Below, in pieces: positions 8,234-17,182 of a DNA stretch of 64,000 nt. The stretch's first letter is position 1; each line of letters starts with the position of its first letter. Where the stretch lies: positions 1 through 64,000 of the forward strand of contig CAKTUH010000002.1 in the NCBI GenBank assembly GCA_934621885.1. Reading direction: 5' to 3'. This DNA comes from an uncultured Collinsella sp. (GTDB lineage Bacteria; Actinomycetota; Coriobacteriia; Coriobacteriales; Coriobacteriaceae). The notes under the pieces were generated by a model, which was not told where the DNA came from, ran no database searches, and saw nothing but the letters and a program-made list of their open reading frames with translations. The position numbers were made by a program, and so were the translations under genes.

Positions 8234-9007
8234 ATGCTGCTCGCTATCGATATGGGAAACACGCAGACGGCCATGGGCCTGTTTGACGGAGACGAGCTGG
8301 TGCAGTCGTGGCGCATGCCCACCGACCGCTCTTTTACCGCCGACGAGATCCACGTGCGCCTGATGGGCTTCTTTAAGATGTACGACCTCTCGCTTAGCGC
8401 GGTCGACGCGATCGCCTTTGCCGGCGTGGTGCCGCAGCTCTCGCGCGAATGGCACGCCGTGGCCGACCGCATCGCGGCAGACGCCATCGTCATCGGCCCG
8501 CAGACGGCCGCCGTGACCAAGCTGCGCGCGGCGCGCCCCCAGACCGTGGGTGCGGACCGCATCGCCAACGCCGTCGCGGCCGAGACCTTCTACGGCGCCC
8601 CGGCGATCGTGGTGGACTTTGGCACCGCGACCAATATCGACGTTATCGACGAAGACGGTTACTACATTGGCGGAGCGATCGCGCCGGGCATCCGCATTTC
8701 GATGGACGCGCTCGCCGCCCGCGCGGCCAAGCTCGCCAGCGTTCCGCTCGAGGCGCCCGAGCACGCCATCGGCCGCGATACCGAGGAGTGCATCAAGGTC
8801 GGCGCCGTAACGGGGGCCGCCGCCATGGCCGAAGGCCTGGTCGCGCGCATGAAACGCGAGCTGGGGCGCGAGGACGCCACCGTCATCGCCACGGGTGGCC
8901 TCGCCAGCATCGTCGCCGGTTCGACCGACGCCTTCGACGTGGTCGACGGCCAACTCACCATCAAAGGCATCTGCGAAATCTACCGCCGCATGCAGGAGCA
9001 GGGGTAG
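8234..9007 (+). CDS. coaX: Type III pantothenate kinase
   Basis: A 257-residue protein of the usual length for CoaX. It phosphorylates pantothenate in the first step of coenzyme A synthesis. The N-terminal phosphate-binding motif LLAIDMGNTQTAMGL, the central GADRIANAVAA and the metal/substrate loop VVDFGTATNIDVID are clear, as is GGAIAPGI. Type III enzymes are insensitive to CoA feedback. GGAG lies eight bases before the start. It follows the FHA-like gene by 57 bases and is probably expressed from its own promoter or by read-through; a TACAAT hexamer stands in the gap. Confidence 0.97.
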   Translation: MLLAIDMGNTQTAMGLFDGDELVQSWRMPTDRSFTADEIHVRLMGFFKMYDLSLSAVDAIAFAGVVPQLSREWHAVADRIAADAIVIGPQTAAVTKLRAARPQTVGADRIANAVAAETFYGAPAIVVDFGTATNIDVIDEDGYYIGGAIAPGIRISMDALAARAAKLASVPLEAPEHAIGRDTEECIKVGAVTGAAAMAEGLVARMKRELGREDATVIATGGLASIVAGSTDAFDVVDGQLTIKGICEIYRRMQEQG

Positions 9008-9065
9008 GACAGTGGCTTAAGTCGAGCATGCCCGATGCCACAGCCCCCGCAAACGTTCGCCAAGC

Positions 9066-9106
9066 CTATTCCTCAAAATCGAAAGATTTTCAGTTTTGAG
9101 GAATAG
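9066..9106. repeat. 13-bp perfect inverted repeat downstream of coaX
   Basis: CTATTCCTCAAAA at 9066-9078 pairs perfectly with TTTTGAGGAATAG at 9094-9106. The 15-base loop contains a smaller GAAA/TTTC stem. It is AT-rich compared with its surroundings. It may be an extra terminator or a repeat remnant. Confidence 0.6.
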
Positions 9107-9135
9107 AGTGCTGACAATCCATTCCCCAGACAAGC

Positions 9136-9170
9136 AAGACCCTCCCCGGCACAGCCGAGAAGGGTCTTGT
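9136..9170. terminator. Bidirectional terminator between coaX and biotin ligase gene
   Basis: AAGACCCTCCCCGGC pairs with the following GCCGAGAAGGGTCTT around a short ACA loop, with T-rich flanks on both strands. It lies between two convergent genes. Confidence 0.75.
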
Positions 9171-9205
9171 TGTCATCATTATCTTTGAGTGCGAGCGATC
9201 CCGCG

Positions 9206-9907
9206 CTACAGCCCGCGGATGCGCACGGCCTCGGGCGGGAACTCTTGCTCGCCGGCGTCGGTCTTGATGGTCGCGCGGCCCCAGATGTCCAGGCCCGCAA
9301 ACACGCCGACCGCAAGCGGCAGGCCGTTGGGCGACACCGCCGCGACCTGACGGCCCAGCAACGGCACCATGTCGAAATACTCGCCCAGCACCGGAGCCAG
9401 CGGGCCGGCAGCGCCCTGCGGCGTGTTCGCAACGACTGCCCAGGCGTCCACGCGGGCGAGCAGGGCGGCGGTCAGTGCCTCAACCAGCGCCTCATCGGCC
9501 ATATCCACGCCAAGCTCGCCTAGCGCCACACGCTCAATATCCACCGTCACCGCGGCAAACATGCCCGCGGCACCGGCGCCACCGTTGACGGCGACGCGCG
9601 CGAGCGACGTCTCAAACGCGGGCGCGCCGCACACGATGTCACTCGGCCACTGGATGCCCACCTTGCCGGCAAGGCCCAGGCCCGGCGTTGCGGCCGTGCC
9701 CGCGAGCGCGTCCATCATGCCCATTGCGGCCACAAACGGCAGGCCGTGGAAGGCGTGCATGTTCACATCGGGGCGCACGACCAGCGAAAACGTCAGCGAC
9801 GCATCGCCCGCGCTCCACGCGCACCAGCCCGCGGACACGCCCTCGCGACCCGCGTCGCGCGCGGCATCGAGCTCGGTACCGGCAGCAACAGCATTCATCT
9901 CAATCAT
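9206..9907 (-). CDS. birA: Biotin--[acetyl-CoA-carboxylase] ligase-like protein
   Basis: A 233-residue protein with the biotin/lipoate ligase fold and no N-terminal HTH, so of the monofunctional type. Recognisable parts are AARDAGREGVSAGWCAW (altered from the usual GRGR-x-GRxW), QWPSDIVCG (from KWPNDI), GMFAAVTV, and a C-terminal SH3-like domain GVFAGLDIWGRATIKTDAG with EAVRIRGL. It should attach biotin to carboxylase subunits. Several key positions deviate, so activity or substrate could differ. Its ATG directly follows the TAG of the folP-folK gene, indicating translational coupling. Confidence 0.65.
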   Translation of the reverse strand: MIEMNAVAAGTELDAARDAGREGVSAGWCAWSAGDASLTFSLVVRPDVNMHAFHGLPFVAAMGMMDALAGTAATPGLGLAGKVGIQWPSDIVCGAPAFETSLARVAVNGGAGAAGMFAAVTVDIERVALGELGVDMADEALVEALTAALLARVDAWAVVANTPQGAAGPLAPVLGEYFDMVPLLGRQVAAVSPNGLPLAVGVFAGLDIWGRATIKTDAGEQEFPPEAVRIRGL

Positions 9908-11623
9908 CTACATACGCCCCAATTCGCCCACGATATGGCCCACGCGATCCTCGGGCTCCTTGACCTCGACGCCGTTGTAGCGGAAGAACCGCGCCGGGTC
10001 GTGCATCAGGTCCTCGAGCGGCACCAGCACAAAGTCGCGCTCGCCGATCAGCGGATGCGGCAGGCGCAGCTTTTTGCCGCCGTGGGTCTCGCCGTCCATC
10101 CACAGCAGGTCCAAGTCGATGGTGCGCGGGCCGTTGGCCTTGGCCTTTTTGGAACGGTCGCGGCCCAGCTCGGCCTCGATCTTCATAAGCTCGTCGAGCA
10201 ACACCAGCGGCGCCAGCTCGGTCTTAATCTCGATGACGGCGTTGGCAAACGCGTCCTGGCGCGTCTCGTAGGCCGGCTCGCTCTCGTAGATGCGCGAGCA
10301 GTTGGACACGCAGGTGAGCGGGATCTCGGCGATCATGTCGCGCGCGGCGCGGATGTTGTCGCAGCGATGCCCCAGGTTGGAGCCCACGGCCACAAACGCG
10401 CGGCGCGGCTGCGGCTTGGCGACCGCCCAGTAACCGTTCAGGAACTGCGCAAAGCCGGCGACATCGTGCACGCGCACGATGTTGGCGCCGGCCTGGATGG
10501 CGCCCAGGCACACGCCGAACGTGGCGGCATCGCGCTCGGCGGCCTCGGTCACGCCCGAGACGGCGCCCACAAAGCGCTTGCGTGACACGGCGCACATGAG
10601 CGGATAGCCCAGCGACGCCATCTTGGCGGTCTCGCGCTGGATGACGATGTCTTCGTTGGCCGTCTTGCCAAAGCCCGGGCCGGGATCGATGCAGATACGG
10701 TCGCGCGACACGCCGGCATGGATGAGCGTGCGGGCCTGGTCGGAAAGAAAGCCCATAACACGACGCATGATGGGCGCCGAATCGGGCAGGGTAAAGCGGC
10801 GGAGCTGCGAGGTGGGCACGTAGGCCTCCTCGCGACGGGCGCTACGGCGCATCATGGCGGCCAGGTGGTCGTTGGGCTCCGGCGCGGTCTCGGGAGTTGC
10901 GACGGCATCGGCGGCAGGGGCGACCTGCTCGGCGGCCGACACCGCTGGCTCGGGCTCGGGCGCGGGCTCCGGGTCGCCAAACGGCAGCGAGGGCTGCACC
11001 ACACCGCCCGGAAGCTTGGCCTCCGTCTTGGGTTCGCCCAGCAGCTTGCCACGACGACGGCGGGCCGGCTTTTCGGCCTCGCGCGCAGCCTCGGCAGCCG
11101 CCTCGCGCGCCTTCTCGGCAACAAACGCCGCGGCCGAGGTATCGAGCTGCACCGTCGCATGCGTGCGCGCAGGCGCGGCAACCTCGCCGGCATGCATCAC
11201 GATGACGCCGCAGGTACTCGTCGCGACAAACTCGATCATCTTGGGGTCGGTGAAGCCCGTCACGTCATTGACAATCGAGGCGCCGCAGCGCACAGCAGCC
11301 TTGGCGACCGCCACATGACGCGTGTCGATCGAGACGATGGCACCTTCCTTTGCCAGCGCGCGCACCACGGGCAGCACGCGGCGGGCCTCCTCATCGGGGT
11401 TGACCGGGGTAAAACCGGGGCGCGTGGACTCGCCGCCCACGTCGATGATGTCGGCGCCGGCATCGAGCATCGCCAGGCCGTACTCGATGGCGGCATCCGG
11501 GTCGAAGTGCTCACCGCCGTCGCTAAACGAATCGGGCGTCACGTTGAGGACGCCCATGATGCGCGGACGGTCAAAGCTGAGCTCGTACTTTCCGCACCGC
11601 CATGTCTTGCTATCGTTCGCCAT
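9908..11623 (-). CDS. folP: Dihydropteroate synthase-HPPK fusion
   Basis: A 571-residue bifunctional folate enzyme. Residues 1 to about 400 are dihydropteroate synthase (IMGVLNVTPDSFSDGG, IIDVGGESTRPG, SIDTRH, IVNDVTG, ICIDPGPGFGKT, AVSRKRF). About 409-571 are 6-hydroxymethyl-dihydropterin pyrophosphokinase (FVAVGSNLGHR, GPRTIDLDLL, LPHPLIGERDFVLVPL). The order synthase-kinase is unusual. Between strands of the synthase barrel, about residues 149-280, lies a low-complexity Ala/Glu/Pro-rich insertion not found in typical enzymes. The start at MANDSK is chosen because AGGAGG stands six bases upstream; an ATG two codons earlier directly abuts the AGGAGG. Confidence 0.95.
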   Translation of the reverse strand: MANDSKTWRCGKYELSFDRPRIMGVLNVTPDSFSDGGEHFDPDAAIEYGLAMLDAGADIIDVGGESTRPGFTPVNPDEEARRVLPVVRALAKEGAIVSIDTRHVAVAKAAVRCGASIVNDVTGFTDPKMIEFVATSTCGVIVMHAGEVAAPARTHATVQLDTSAAAFVAEKAREAAAEAAREAEKPARRRRGKLLGEPKTEAKLPGGVVQPSLPFGDPEPAPEPEPAVSAAEQVAPAADAVATPETAPEPNDHLAAMMRRSARREEAYVPTSQLRRFTLPDSAPIMRRVMGFLSDQARTLIHAGVSRDRICIDPGPGFGKTANEDIVIQRETAKMASLGYPLMCAVSRKRFVGAVSGVTEAAERDAATFGVCLGAIQAGANIVRVHDVAGFAQFLNGYWAVAKPQPRRAFVAVGSNLGHRCDNIRAARDMIAEIPLTCVSNCSRIYESEPAYETRQDAFANAVIEIKTELAPLVLLDELMKIEAELGRDRSKKAKANGPRTIDLDLLWMDGETHGGKKLRLPHPLIGERDFVLVPLEDLMHDPARFFRYNGVEVKEPEDRVGHIVGELGRM

Positions 11624-11717
11624 GAACATCCTCCTAAAATGCCCGCGCCGCCGCGCTCGGGCGCTGGCGGCGGGGTCGCTTTGCAATCAGTCTTTCTATT
11701 GTATCCGCGCACGCGGG

Positions 11718-12470
11718 CTAGAACGCAAACGCGGCCGCGATGTCGCAAGAAATCAGCAGGTCGGCATTTGCGTCCTGATCGGTAGGTGCCAGGTTGCAAA
11801 TGGCCAGCGTATCGCCGGTAAAGTATCGCGTAAGGCCTGCCGCCGGATACACCACGAGCGAGGTTCCGCCCACAATGAGGGCATCGGCCGCGGCGATGGC
11901 AGTAACGGCGCCGGTAAGCACACGCTCATCGAGCGGCTCCTCGTAGAGCACCACATCGGGCTTGATGCGACCACCGCACGTGGGGCACACGGGCACGCCC
12001 GCGGCATCCTCGTGCTCGCGCGCGCAAATCCACTCGGCGCTATAGACCGCGCCGCACGCCTGACAAATGTTGCGGTGGACCGAGCCGTGCAGCTCAAACA
12101 CGCGCTCCGAGCCAGCCATCTGGTGCAGGCCATCGATGTTTTGCGTCACCACGGCGTCGAGCCTGCCGGCGCGCTCCAGCTCGGCCAGTTTTGCGTGGCA
12201 GCGGTTGGGCTTGGCGTTAAGCGCAATCATCTTGGTGCGGTAGAAGTCGAAAAACTCGGCCGGATGCGCCTCGTAGAAACTGTGCGAGAGCATAGTCTCG
12301 GGCGGATAGGCAAACTGCTGATGATACAGGCCGTCCACGCTGCGAAAATCGGGGATGCCGCTCGCCGTGGAAACGCCCGCGCCGCCAAAGAACACCACAT
12401 GGTTATGGGTTTCGAACAGCTCCGCCAGCGCGGCGGAGGCCTGCTTGGGATCCGATATTGCCTGTGTCAT
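11718..12470 (-). CDS. cobB: NAD-dependent protein deacylase (sirtuin)
   Basis: A 250-residue Sir2-family enzyme that removes acyl groups from lysines using NAD. Motifs are [16 protein letters not shown] (NAD binding), TQNIDGLH, the catalytic His in FELHGSVH, and a zinc site made by CQAC and [16 protein letters not shown] is the late NAD-binding segment. The start at MTQAIS has GGAGG seven bases upstream, so an earlier in-frame ATG-less extension is not used. It is a single gene transcribed away from exonuclease III. Confidence 0.95.
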   Translation of the reverse strand: MTQAISDPKQASAALAELFETHNHVVFFGGAGVSTASGIPDFRSVDGLYHQQFAYPPETMLSHSFYEAHPAEFFDFYRTKMIALNAKPNRCHAKLAELERAGRLDAVVTQNIDGLHQMAGSERVFELHGSVHRNICQACGAVYSAEWICAREHEDAAGVPVCPTCGGRIKPDVVLYEEPLDERVLTGAVTAIAAADALIVGGTSLVVYPAAGLTRYFTGDTLAICNLAPTDQDANADLLISCDIAAAFAF

Positions 12471-12583
12471 ATGTGTCCTCCGTCCTTGCCGCCGAGGCGG
12501 CGGCGTTCGCACCGTCGCTCGCGGACTCTACCCCGCTCTTGTTGCGCTAATCTTAAGCCTGCCAACCCCGTCGAAAGGACACC

Positions 12584-13402
12584 ATGCCTCAGACTTACAC
12601 CTTTGCTTCGTGGAACGTTAACGGCCTTCGCGCCGTGCTCAAAAAGGACCCGAGCTTTACCCAGATCGCGCAGGAGCTGGACGTCGATATCCTGGCGTTG
12701 CAGGAAACCAAACTGCAGGAAGGTCAGGTGCAGGTCGACCTGCCCGGCTATCACCAAACCTGGAGCTACGCCGAGCGCAAGGGCTATTCGGGCACCGCGG
12801 TCTTTAGCCGCCAGGAGCCGCTTCGCGTGTTGCATGCCGACGCGCTGCTGCCCTACGCCGGCGAAGGCGATGCGGCCGAGCTCGTCGCCCAAGCCGCGAC
12901 CGAGGGCCGCGTCTGCGCGCTCGAGTTCGACGCGTTTTGGTTTGTCGATGTCTATACGCCCAACGCGCAAAACGAGCTCGCCCGCATCGACGTGCGCATG
13001 GCCTGGGACGATGCCTATCGCGGCTTTTTGAGCGCGCTCGAGCGCGAGACCTGCAAGCCCGTGGTGACCTGCGGCGACTTTAACGTGGCGCACGAGGAGA
13101 TCGACCTTAAGAACCCCAAGTCCAACCGCGGCAACGCAGGCTTTTCGGATGAGGAACGCGGCAAGTTTACCGAGCTGCTCGATGCCGGTTTTACCGACAC
13201 CTGGCGCGCGGCCAATCCGGACGTCGAGGGCGTCTACAGCTGGTGGAGTTACCGCTTTAATGCCCGCAAGAACAACGCCGGCTGGCGCATCGACTACTTC
13301 CTGGTCAGTGATGCAATCGCCGCCAACGTACGCGACACCGGCATCCGCGGCGACATCTTCGGCAGCGACCACTGCCCCGTCACCCTCACCCTGGAGCTCT
13401 AA
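12584..13402 (+). CDS. xth: Exodeoxyribonuclease III
   Basis: A 272-residue AP endonuclease/3'-5' exonuclease of the ExoIII family, acting in base excision repair. Visible are SWNVNGLRA (catalytic Asn), ALQETKL (metal-binding Glu), GYSGTAVFSR, CGDFNVAHEEID, GWRIDYFLVSD and the final GSDHCPVTLTLEL with the catalytic Asp-His. All active-site residues are present and the length is normal. AAAGGA precedes the ATG. It is divergent from the sirtuin gene. Confidence 0.97.
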   Translation: MPQTYTFASWNVNGLRAVLKKDPSFTQIAQELDVDILALQETKLQEGQVQVDLPGYHQTWSYAERKGYSGTAVFSRQEPLRVLHADALLPYAGEGDAAELVAQAATEGRVCALEFDAFWFVDVYTPNAQNELARIDVRMAWDDAYRGFLSALERETCKPVVTCGDFNVAHEEIDLKNPKSNRGNAGFSDEERGKFTELLDAGFTDTWRAANPDVEGVYSWWSYRFNARKNNAGWRIDYFLVSDAIAANVRDTGIRGDIFGSDHCPVTLTLEL

Positions 13403-13476
13403 CCCCAACCGATCTCCCGGGGACGAAAGAAAACCGATCACGTTGCCTGTGCAAGGACATCCGCCTAACCCGTCCA

Positions 13477-13634
13477 CCACGAAAGTGGCCTATCTACTAC
13501 GTTTAAGCCGCTACCCTCAACCACAGCGAACAACGCAAAAACGAAACCGCAGGTAGAAAGCCTGCGGTTTTTCCTAAAACGCGGTTATGGTCAGGGGTAT
13601 CGGGTCAAACGTAGTAGATAGGCCATTTTCGTGG
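13477..13634. repeat. Long inverted-repeat element A
   Basis: Arms of 28 bases at 13477-13504 and 13607-13634 match at 27 positions (core GGCCTATCTACTACGTTT). The 102-base interior carries a hairpin AAACCGCAGG / CCTGCGGTTT with a T-run (13544-13573). A diverged relative, element B, follows at 13722-13887. The flanking CGGGGACG...GAAAAC segments at about 13420 and 13658 are also similar. Looks like a small non-coding mobile or structured element. Nothing coding is seen in 13403-13927. Confidence 0.8.
13544..13573 (+). terminator. Terminator-like hairpin inside element A
   Basis: AAACCGCAGG and CCTGCGGTTT form a 10-bp stem with a 7-base loop followed by TTTTTCC on the plus strand. It can end transcription from exonuclease III, although it lies 140 bases past that gene and inside a repeat. 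Confidence 0.6.
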
Positions 13635-13721
13635 CGGGCGCCCCCATATGGTCCCTCGGGGACGGAGGAAAACGGATCATTTTGGTCACCCACGGCTCGC
13701 GATGGTCATCATATGAGTCGC

Positions 13722-13887
13722 TCATTTCAAAACAATGCCGGTTTACGGGGCTGAATCGCGAACCTCCAACCACACGCAACTCAAGCAAATTAAAACCGCA
13801 GGTAGACGGATCGTCTACCTTCGAAAAATGCCGGTATGGTCGGCCTATGCCAATCCAGCCCCGTAAACCGGCATAGTTTTGAAATGA
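13722..13887. repeat. Long inverted-repeat element B
   Basis: Arms of 32 bases at 13722-13753 and 13856-13887 match at 31 positions (core ATGCCGGTTTACGGGGCTG). The interior repeats the AAAACCGCAGGTAGA motif of element A and contains a small hairpin GGTAGACG / CGTCTACC (13801-13819). The arms differ in sequence from those of element A, but the layout is the same. Confidence 0.8.
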
Positions 13888-13927
13888 CACCGAAGCTGCA
13901 CTGATTCCCACCCCGGCTCAATCGCCG

Positions 13928-14641
13928 CTACAGCCCGTACTTCACGACGACGCGGTTGATGCGACGGCACCAGGGCTTGTACAGAGCGGCCAAGAACACG
14001 CAAGTTGCCAGGCCGTGCGTGATGTCGAACGGCACCGCCGTGACAAGACGTGCCACGGCGCCTGCCCAGGTGAGTGGTTGGACAAAGCCGATGATGTCAT
14101 ACGCGTTGATCACGACGCCGTAGAGCAAGCCCGAGGTAAAGCCATACGCCAGCAGTGCCGGCATGCGCACGGTTTCATCAGCGCGATCGAACGCACCCGC
14201 ATGTGCCAATGCGCCACCGATATAACCCACCAGACCCCAGGCATACATCTGCCACGGCGTCCACATACCCTGGCCAAAAAAGAAATTGCTGGTCAGTGCC
14301 GCCAACGCGCCAACCATAAAGCCATTACGGCGACCAAGCGTCGCCCCTGCGATAATGGCGATGGCGCTCACGGGTTTAAAGTCGGGAATAGGACCAAACA
14401 GAATACGCCCCGCCGCGGCCAGCGCCGCCAACACCAACGTGGGCATAATCTGGCGCAGGCCTGGACGCGATGCCTCATAGCCCGCAAAAAACAGCGCAAG
14501 CACGAGCGCCACCACAACCAGCATGGCAAGCGCCGTCTGCTCAACGCCCGCCAGCAGCGCAGCAGTCATCACCGCCGGCACCGCCAGGAGCAGCGGGATT
14601 TCCATTGTTGCGAGTAAACGCGAGGCGCGATGATCCGTCAT
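13928..14641 (-). CDS. ECF transporter substrate-binding S component
   Basis: A 237-residue integral membrane protein with about six hydrophobic helices. The central part (SAIAIIAGATLGRRNGFMVG, SNFFFGQGMWTPWQMYAWGL) is typical of S components of energy-coupling-factor vitamin transporters. The substrate is not evident; the WTPWQM-type motif is seen in several S families, including proposed cobalamin ones. The start ATG at 14641 lies five bases after the stop of the ATPase gene, so T, A and S subunits are translationally coupled. No riboswitch was recognised upstream of the operon. Confidence 0.85.
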   Translation of the reverse strand: MTDHRASRLLATMEIPLLLAVPAVMTAALLAGVEQTALAMLVVVALVLALFFAGYEASRPGLRQIMPTLVLAALAAAGRILFGPIPDFKPVSAIAIIAGATLGRRNGFMVGALAALTSNFFFGQGMWTPWQMYAWGLVGYIGGALAHAGAFDRADETVRMPALLAYGFTSGLLYGVVINAYDIIGFVQPLTWAGAVARLVTAVPFDITHGLATCVFLAALYKPWCRRINRVVVKYGL

Positions 14642-14645
14642 CCCA

Positions 14646-16289
14646 TCACACCCTGTAGAACACGTTGTCGGCAAAGAAATCTGCCGGAGGCTCCATGCAG
14701 GCGATCTCGCCATCGAACATCATGGCGACGTCGTCGGACACCTGCTCGGCAAAGTCTAAGTCGTGCGTGGCCATGATGACGGTACCGCCAGCCTGCGCAT
14801 GGTCGCGCAGGGCGTGAGCGATGATGCGGCGGCTGGCCAGATCCAAACCCTTGGTAGGCTCGTCGAGCAGCAGCAGCTCGGGGCCAATCAGCAGCAGTTT
14901 TGCCAGCGCGAGCAGCTGGCGCTGTCCGCCCGAAAGGTCGTACGGATGACGTGCCTCCAAGCCCGCCAAGCCCAGGCGCGTCGTCTGCTCCTGCGCCGTG
15001 GCCTCGTCGTATCCGCAGGTCGAAGCCCATTCCATCAGCTCGTCGCACACCGTTTCGGCGACCAGCAATGCCTTGGGGTTTTGCGGCAGCAATGCCGCCG
15101 AAGCCGCCCCGCGCACCATGCGGCCACGCTGCAGCTTGGCCGTCTTGGCCAGCACCGAGAGCATCGTCGACTTACCGCAGCCGTTTCCGCCCACAATCGC
15201 ATGCACCGCGCCGGCCGAAAACGCTACATCGAGCCCGCGCAGCACCCAACCGCCCGCGCGATCGTAGCGAAACCAGCCCTCCGACAGGGTGGTAGCCGAC
15301 CCGCCGTGCATTTTTTGGAGTATTCTGCTTCCATCCGTGCGCAGGAAGGCTTCCGAGCCGTTCTCGAGCGACGTTTGTGCCACAAATTCGGACGATTTGT
15401 CCAATTCCAAACTTTTTTTCGCGCTCGATACGTCCCCGGACGGCTCCAGAGAGCCCAAATTGTCCTCACGCCTGCTGAATACTCCGTTTTTTGCACATCG
15501 GATGGCACCCCACCCCAACATGTCATCGGAAAACAGCGATTCTCGGCGTCCTAAAGAAGCCATATCCGCCACCTCGCGCACCCGACCGCCCTCAATCCGG
15601 TACGCACACGTCGCATACTCGAGCATCGGCCGCGGTTGATGCGTAGCCACAACAACCGTGCAGCCCAGCTCACGGTTCACGCGAAACAGCGCGTGCAGAA
15701 AATTCTTCTCGGCAACGGGATCGAGCTGGGACGTGGGCTCGTCGAGTAGCAGCACACGCGGACGCAGCGCCAGGACGGCGGCAAGCGACAGCAGCTGCTT
15801 GCGGCCACCCGAAAGCGTATCGGTATCGCGATGCAGCCAGTCCTCCAGACCAAAGAAATAACTGGTCTCGGCAACACGGCGGCGCATCTCGTCGCGCGAC
15901 ACACCCAGATTCTCTAGGCCAAACGCCATCTCGTGCCACACGGTCTCACACACGATCTGGTTCTCGGGATCCTGGAACACGTAGCCCACGCGCTCCGCAG
16001 ACGCGCGCACGTCCATGTCGGCAACGTTCTCGCCCAGCACGCGCGCATCGCCAGTGCGCTCACCCGTCGGGGCGATCTCGGGCTTAAGCAGCGACAGCAG
16101 CGTCGACTTACCCGATCCGGTACCGCCAACAAGCAGCGCAAATGCACCTTGGGGAACAGACCAGTCGAGCCCCTCGAGCACCGCAGCATCAGCCCCGGGG
16201 TAGGCAAAGCTCAGGCTCCGCACCTCAATCGCCGGCATATCCGGGCCGCACGCCGCGCCCGACACCGGGCCCCTATCCAACCGAGCCAT
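14646..16289 (-). CDS. ecfA: ECF transporter ATPase, two ABC domains fused
   Basis: A 547-residue protein with two complete ABC nucleotide-binding domains that are separate EcfA1 and EcfA2 in many bacteria. Domain 1: GGTGSGKST, LSGGRKQ, LLLDEPTSQLD. Domain 2: GGNGCGKST, LSGGQRQ, LLLDEPTKGLD. A linker of about 65 hydrophilic residues (near 265-330) joins them; its DNA carries an inverted repeat like an intergenic element. The start shares a base with the EcfT stop (TGATG). It powers vitamin or metal uptake with the neighbouring T and S components. Confidence 0.93.
   Translation of the reverse strand: MARLDRGPVSGAACGPDMPAIEVRSLSFAYPGADAAVLEGLDWSVPQGAFALLVGGTGSGKSTLLSLLKPEIAPTGERTGDARVLGENVADMDVRASAERVGYVFQDPENQIVCETVWHEMAFGLENLGVSRDEMRRRVAETSYFFGLEDWLHRDTDTLSGGRKQLLSLAAVLALRPRVLLLDEPTSQLDPVAEKNFLHALFRVNRELGCTVVVATHQPRPMLEYATCAYRIEGGRVREVADMASLGRRESLFSDDMLGWGAIRCAKNGVFSRREDNLGSLEPSGDVSSAKKSLELDKSSEFVAQTSLENGSEAFLRTDGSRILQKMHGGSATTLSEGWFRYDRAGGWVLRGLDVAFSAGAVHAIVGGNGCGKSTMLSVLAKTAKLQRGRMVRGAASAALLPQNPKALLVAETVCDELMEWASTCGYDEATAQEQTTRLGLAGLEARHPYDLSGGQRQLLALAKLLLIGPELLLLDEPTKGLDLASRRIIAHALRDHAQAGGTVIMATHDLDFAEQVSDDVAMMFDGEIACMEPPADFFADNVFYRV
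15306..15496. repeat. Inverted-repeat sequence inside the ecfA linker
   Basis: GTGCA...GGAGTATTC at 15306-15325 is mirrored by GAATACTCC...TGCAC at 15477-15496, with further partial dyads between. The segment is less GC-rich than the flanking ATPase domains and is read through in frame. It resembles a repeat that became coding. Confidence 0.5.
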
Positions 16290-17182
16290 CAGCCGAACCT
16301 CTTCTCATCGATCGCATGCAACACGCAGGGCAGCACCATCCAGGCAGCGTACACGACATAGCCCAGCCACGGCGCGGGCACCGAAAGCTGCGGGTAAAAC
16401 GAATACTGCGTCGTCGCGGTCCATGCCACCGCCACCGCGGCGGCACCAAACACCGCAAGTCCAACCAGCGCGGCAACATCGCCGCGCCCCAGCCGATACC
16501 GCGCATACGTCGTACGGCGCGTCGTGGCGCCCCATCCACGGGAGCGCATGGCGTCCGCGCGCTCAAGCGAATCTTCCATGCCCCAGCCCATCAGCACGCT
16601 CGACGCCCGCAGGCACGATCGCACGGGATCGATGGGCGCACGCCCCGGCATATCGATCGCGTCCTGCACCGCCAGCACCGTGCGGCCGCGGCGCAAAAAC
16701 TGTGGAATAAGCCGCATGCACATCGAAATCATGAGCGCGATCACCGGCGCGGCGTTGCCCAAAAGCGCAAGCACCTTGTCGTATTCGAGCATCGACACCG
16801 CGGCCTCAAACCACAGCACGCTCGCCACAAACAGCCCACCCATGCACAGTCCGTACATCATGCTCTCCAAATACACCACGCGCATGCCAATACGAAACAG
16901 CTCCGTCGAGCCCGATGCACTAAACAGCGGGTTGACCAGTGCAATGATCAAAATTACCGGCAGCTGCCAGCGAAGCGCCCCCAACGTGCGAGCAGCCCCG
17001 CGCGTCGCAAATCCATACGCCAACCCGCCCGCGAGCGACAGCGCAATCAGCACCGGTTGCATCGAGAACATGGTGAGCCCCAACGTCAGCACCATGTAGA
17101 GCGCCGGCACAGCCGGATGCGACATCGAGAATGCCGCGACGGGCTCGGCGCCCAAACCCTCTCGCATGTTGTCCATAGGCAT
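16289..17182 (-). CDS. ecfT: ECF transporter transmembrane T component
   Basis: A 297-residue membrane protein with several hydrophobic helices and the cytoplasmic coupling motif ADAMRSRGWG, the conserved Ala-Arg-Gly signature of EcfT. It couples the ATPases to the S component. First gene of the T-A-S operon; the stop TGA overlaps the ATPase start by one base. The ATG at 17182 follows GGGAG; ATG 17176 and ATG 17167 are also possible. About 110 bases upstream can be read as protein-like sequence in another frame, but no start or full gene was found. Confidence 0.9.
   Translation of the reverse strand: MPMDNMREGLGAEPVAAFSMSHPAVPALYMVLTLGLTMFSMQPVLIALSLAGGLAYGFATRGAARTLGALRWQLPVILIIALVNPLFSASGSTELFRIGMRVVYLESMMYGLCMGGLFVASVLWFEAAVSMLEYDKVLALLGNAAPVIALMISMCMRLIPQFLRRGRTVLAVQDAIDMPGRAPIDPVRSCLRASSVLMGWGMEDSLERADAMRSRGWGATTRRTTYARYRLGRGDVAALVGLAVFGAAAVAVAWTATTQYSFYPQLSVPAPWLGYVVYAAWMVLPCVLHAIDEKRFG

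Noticed and set aside
11624..11686. Longer N-terminus of the folP-folK protein
   Set aside because: The added 21 residues are Arg-rich and AGGAGG lies inside them, six bases before the MANDSK start.
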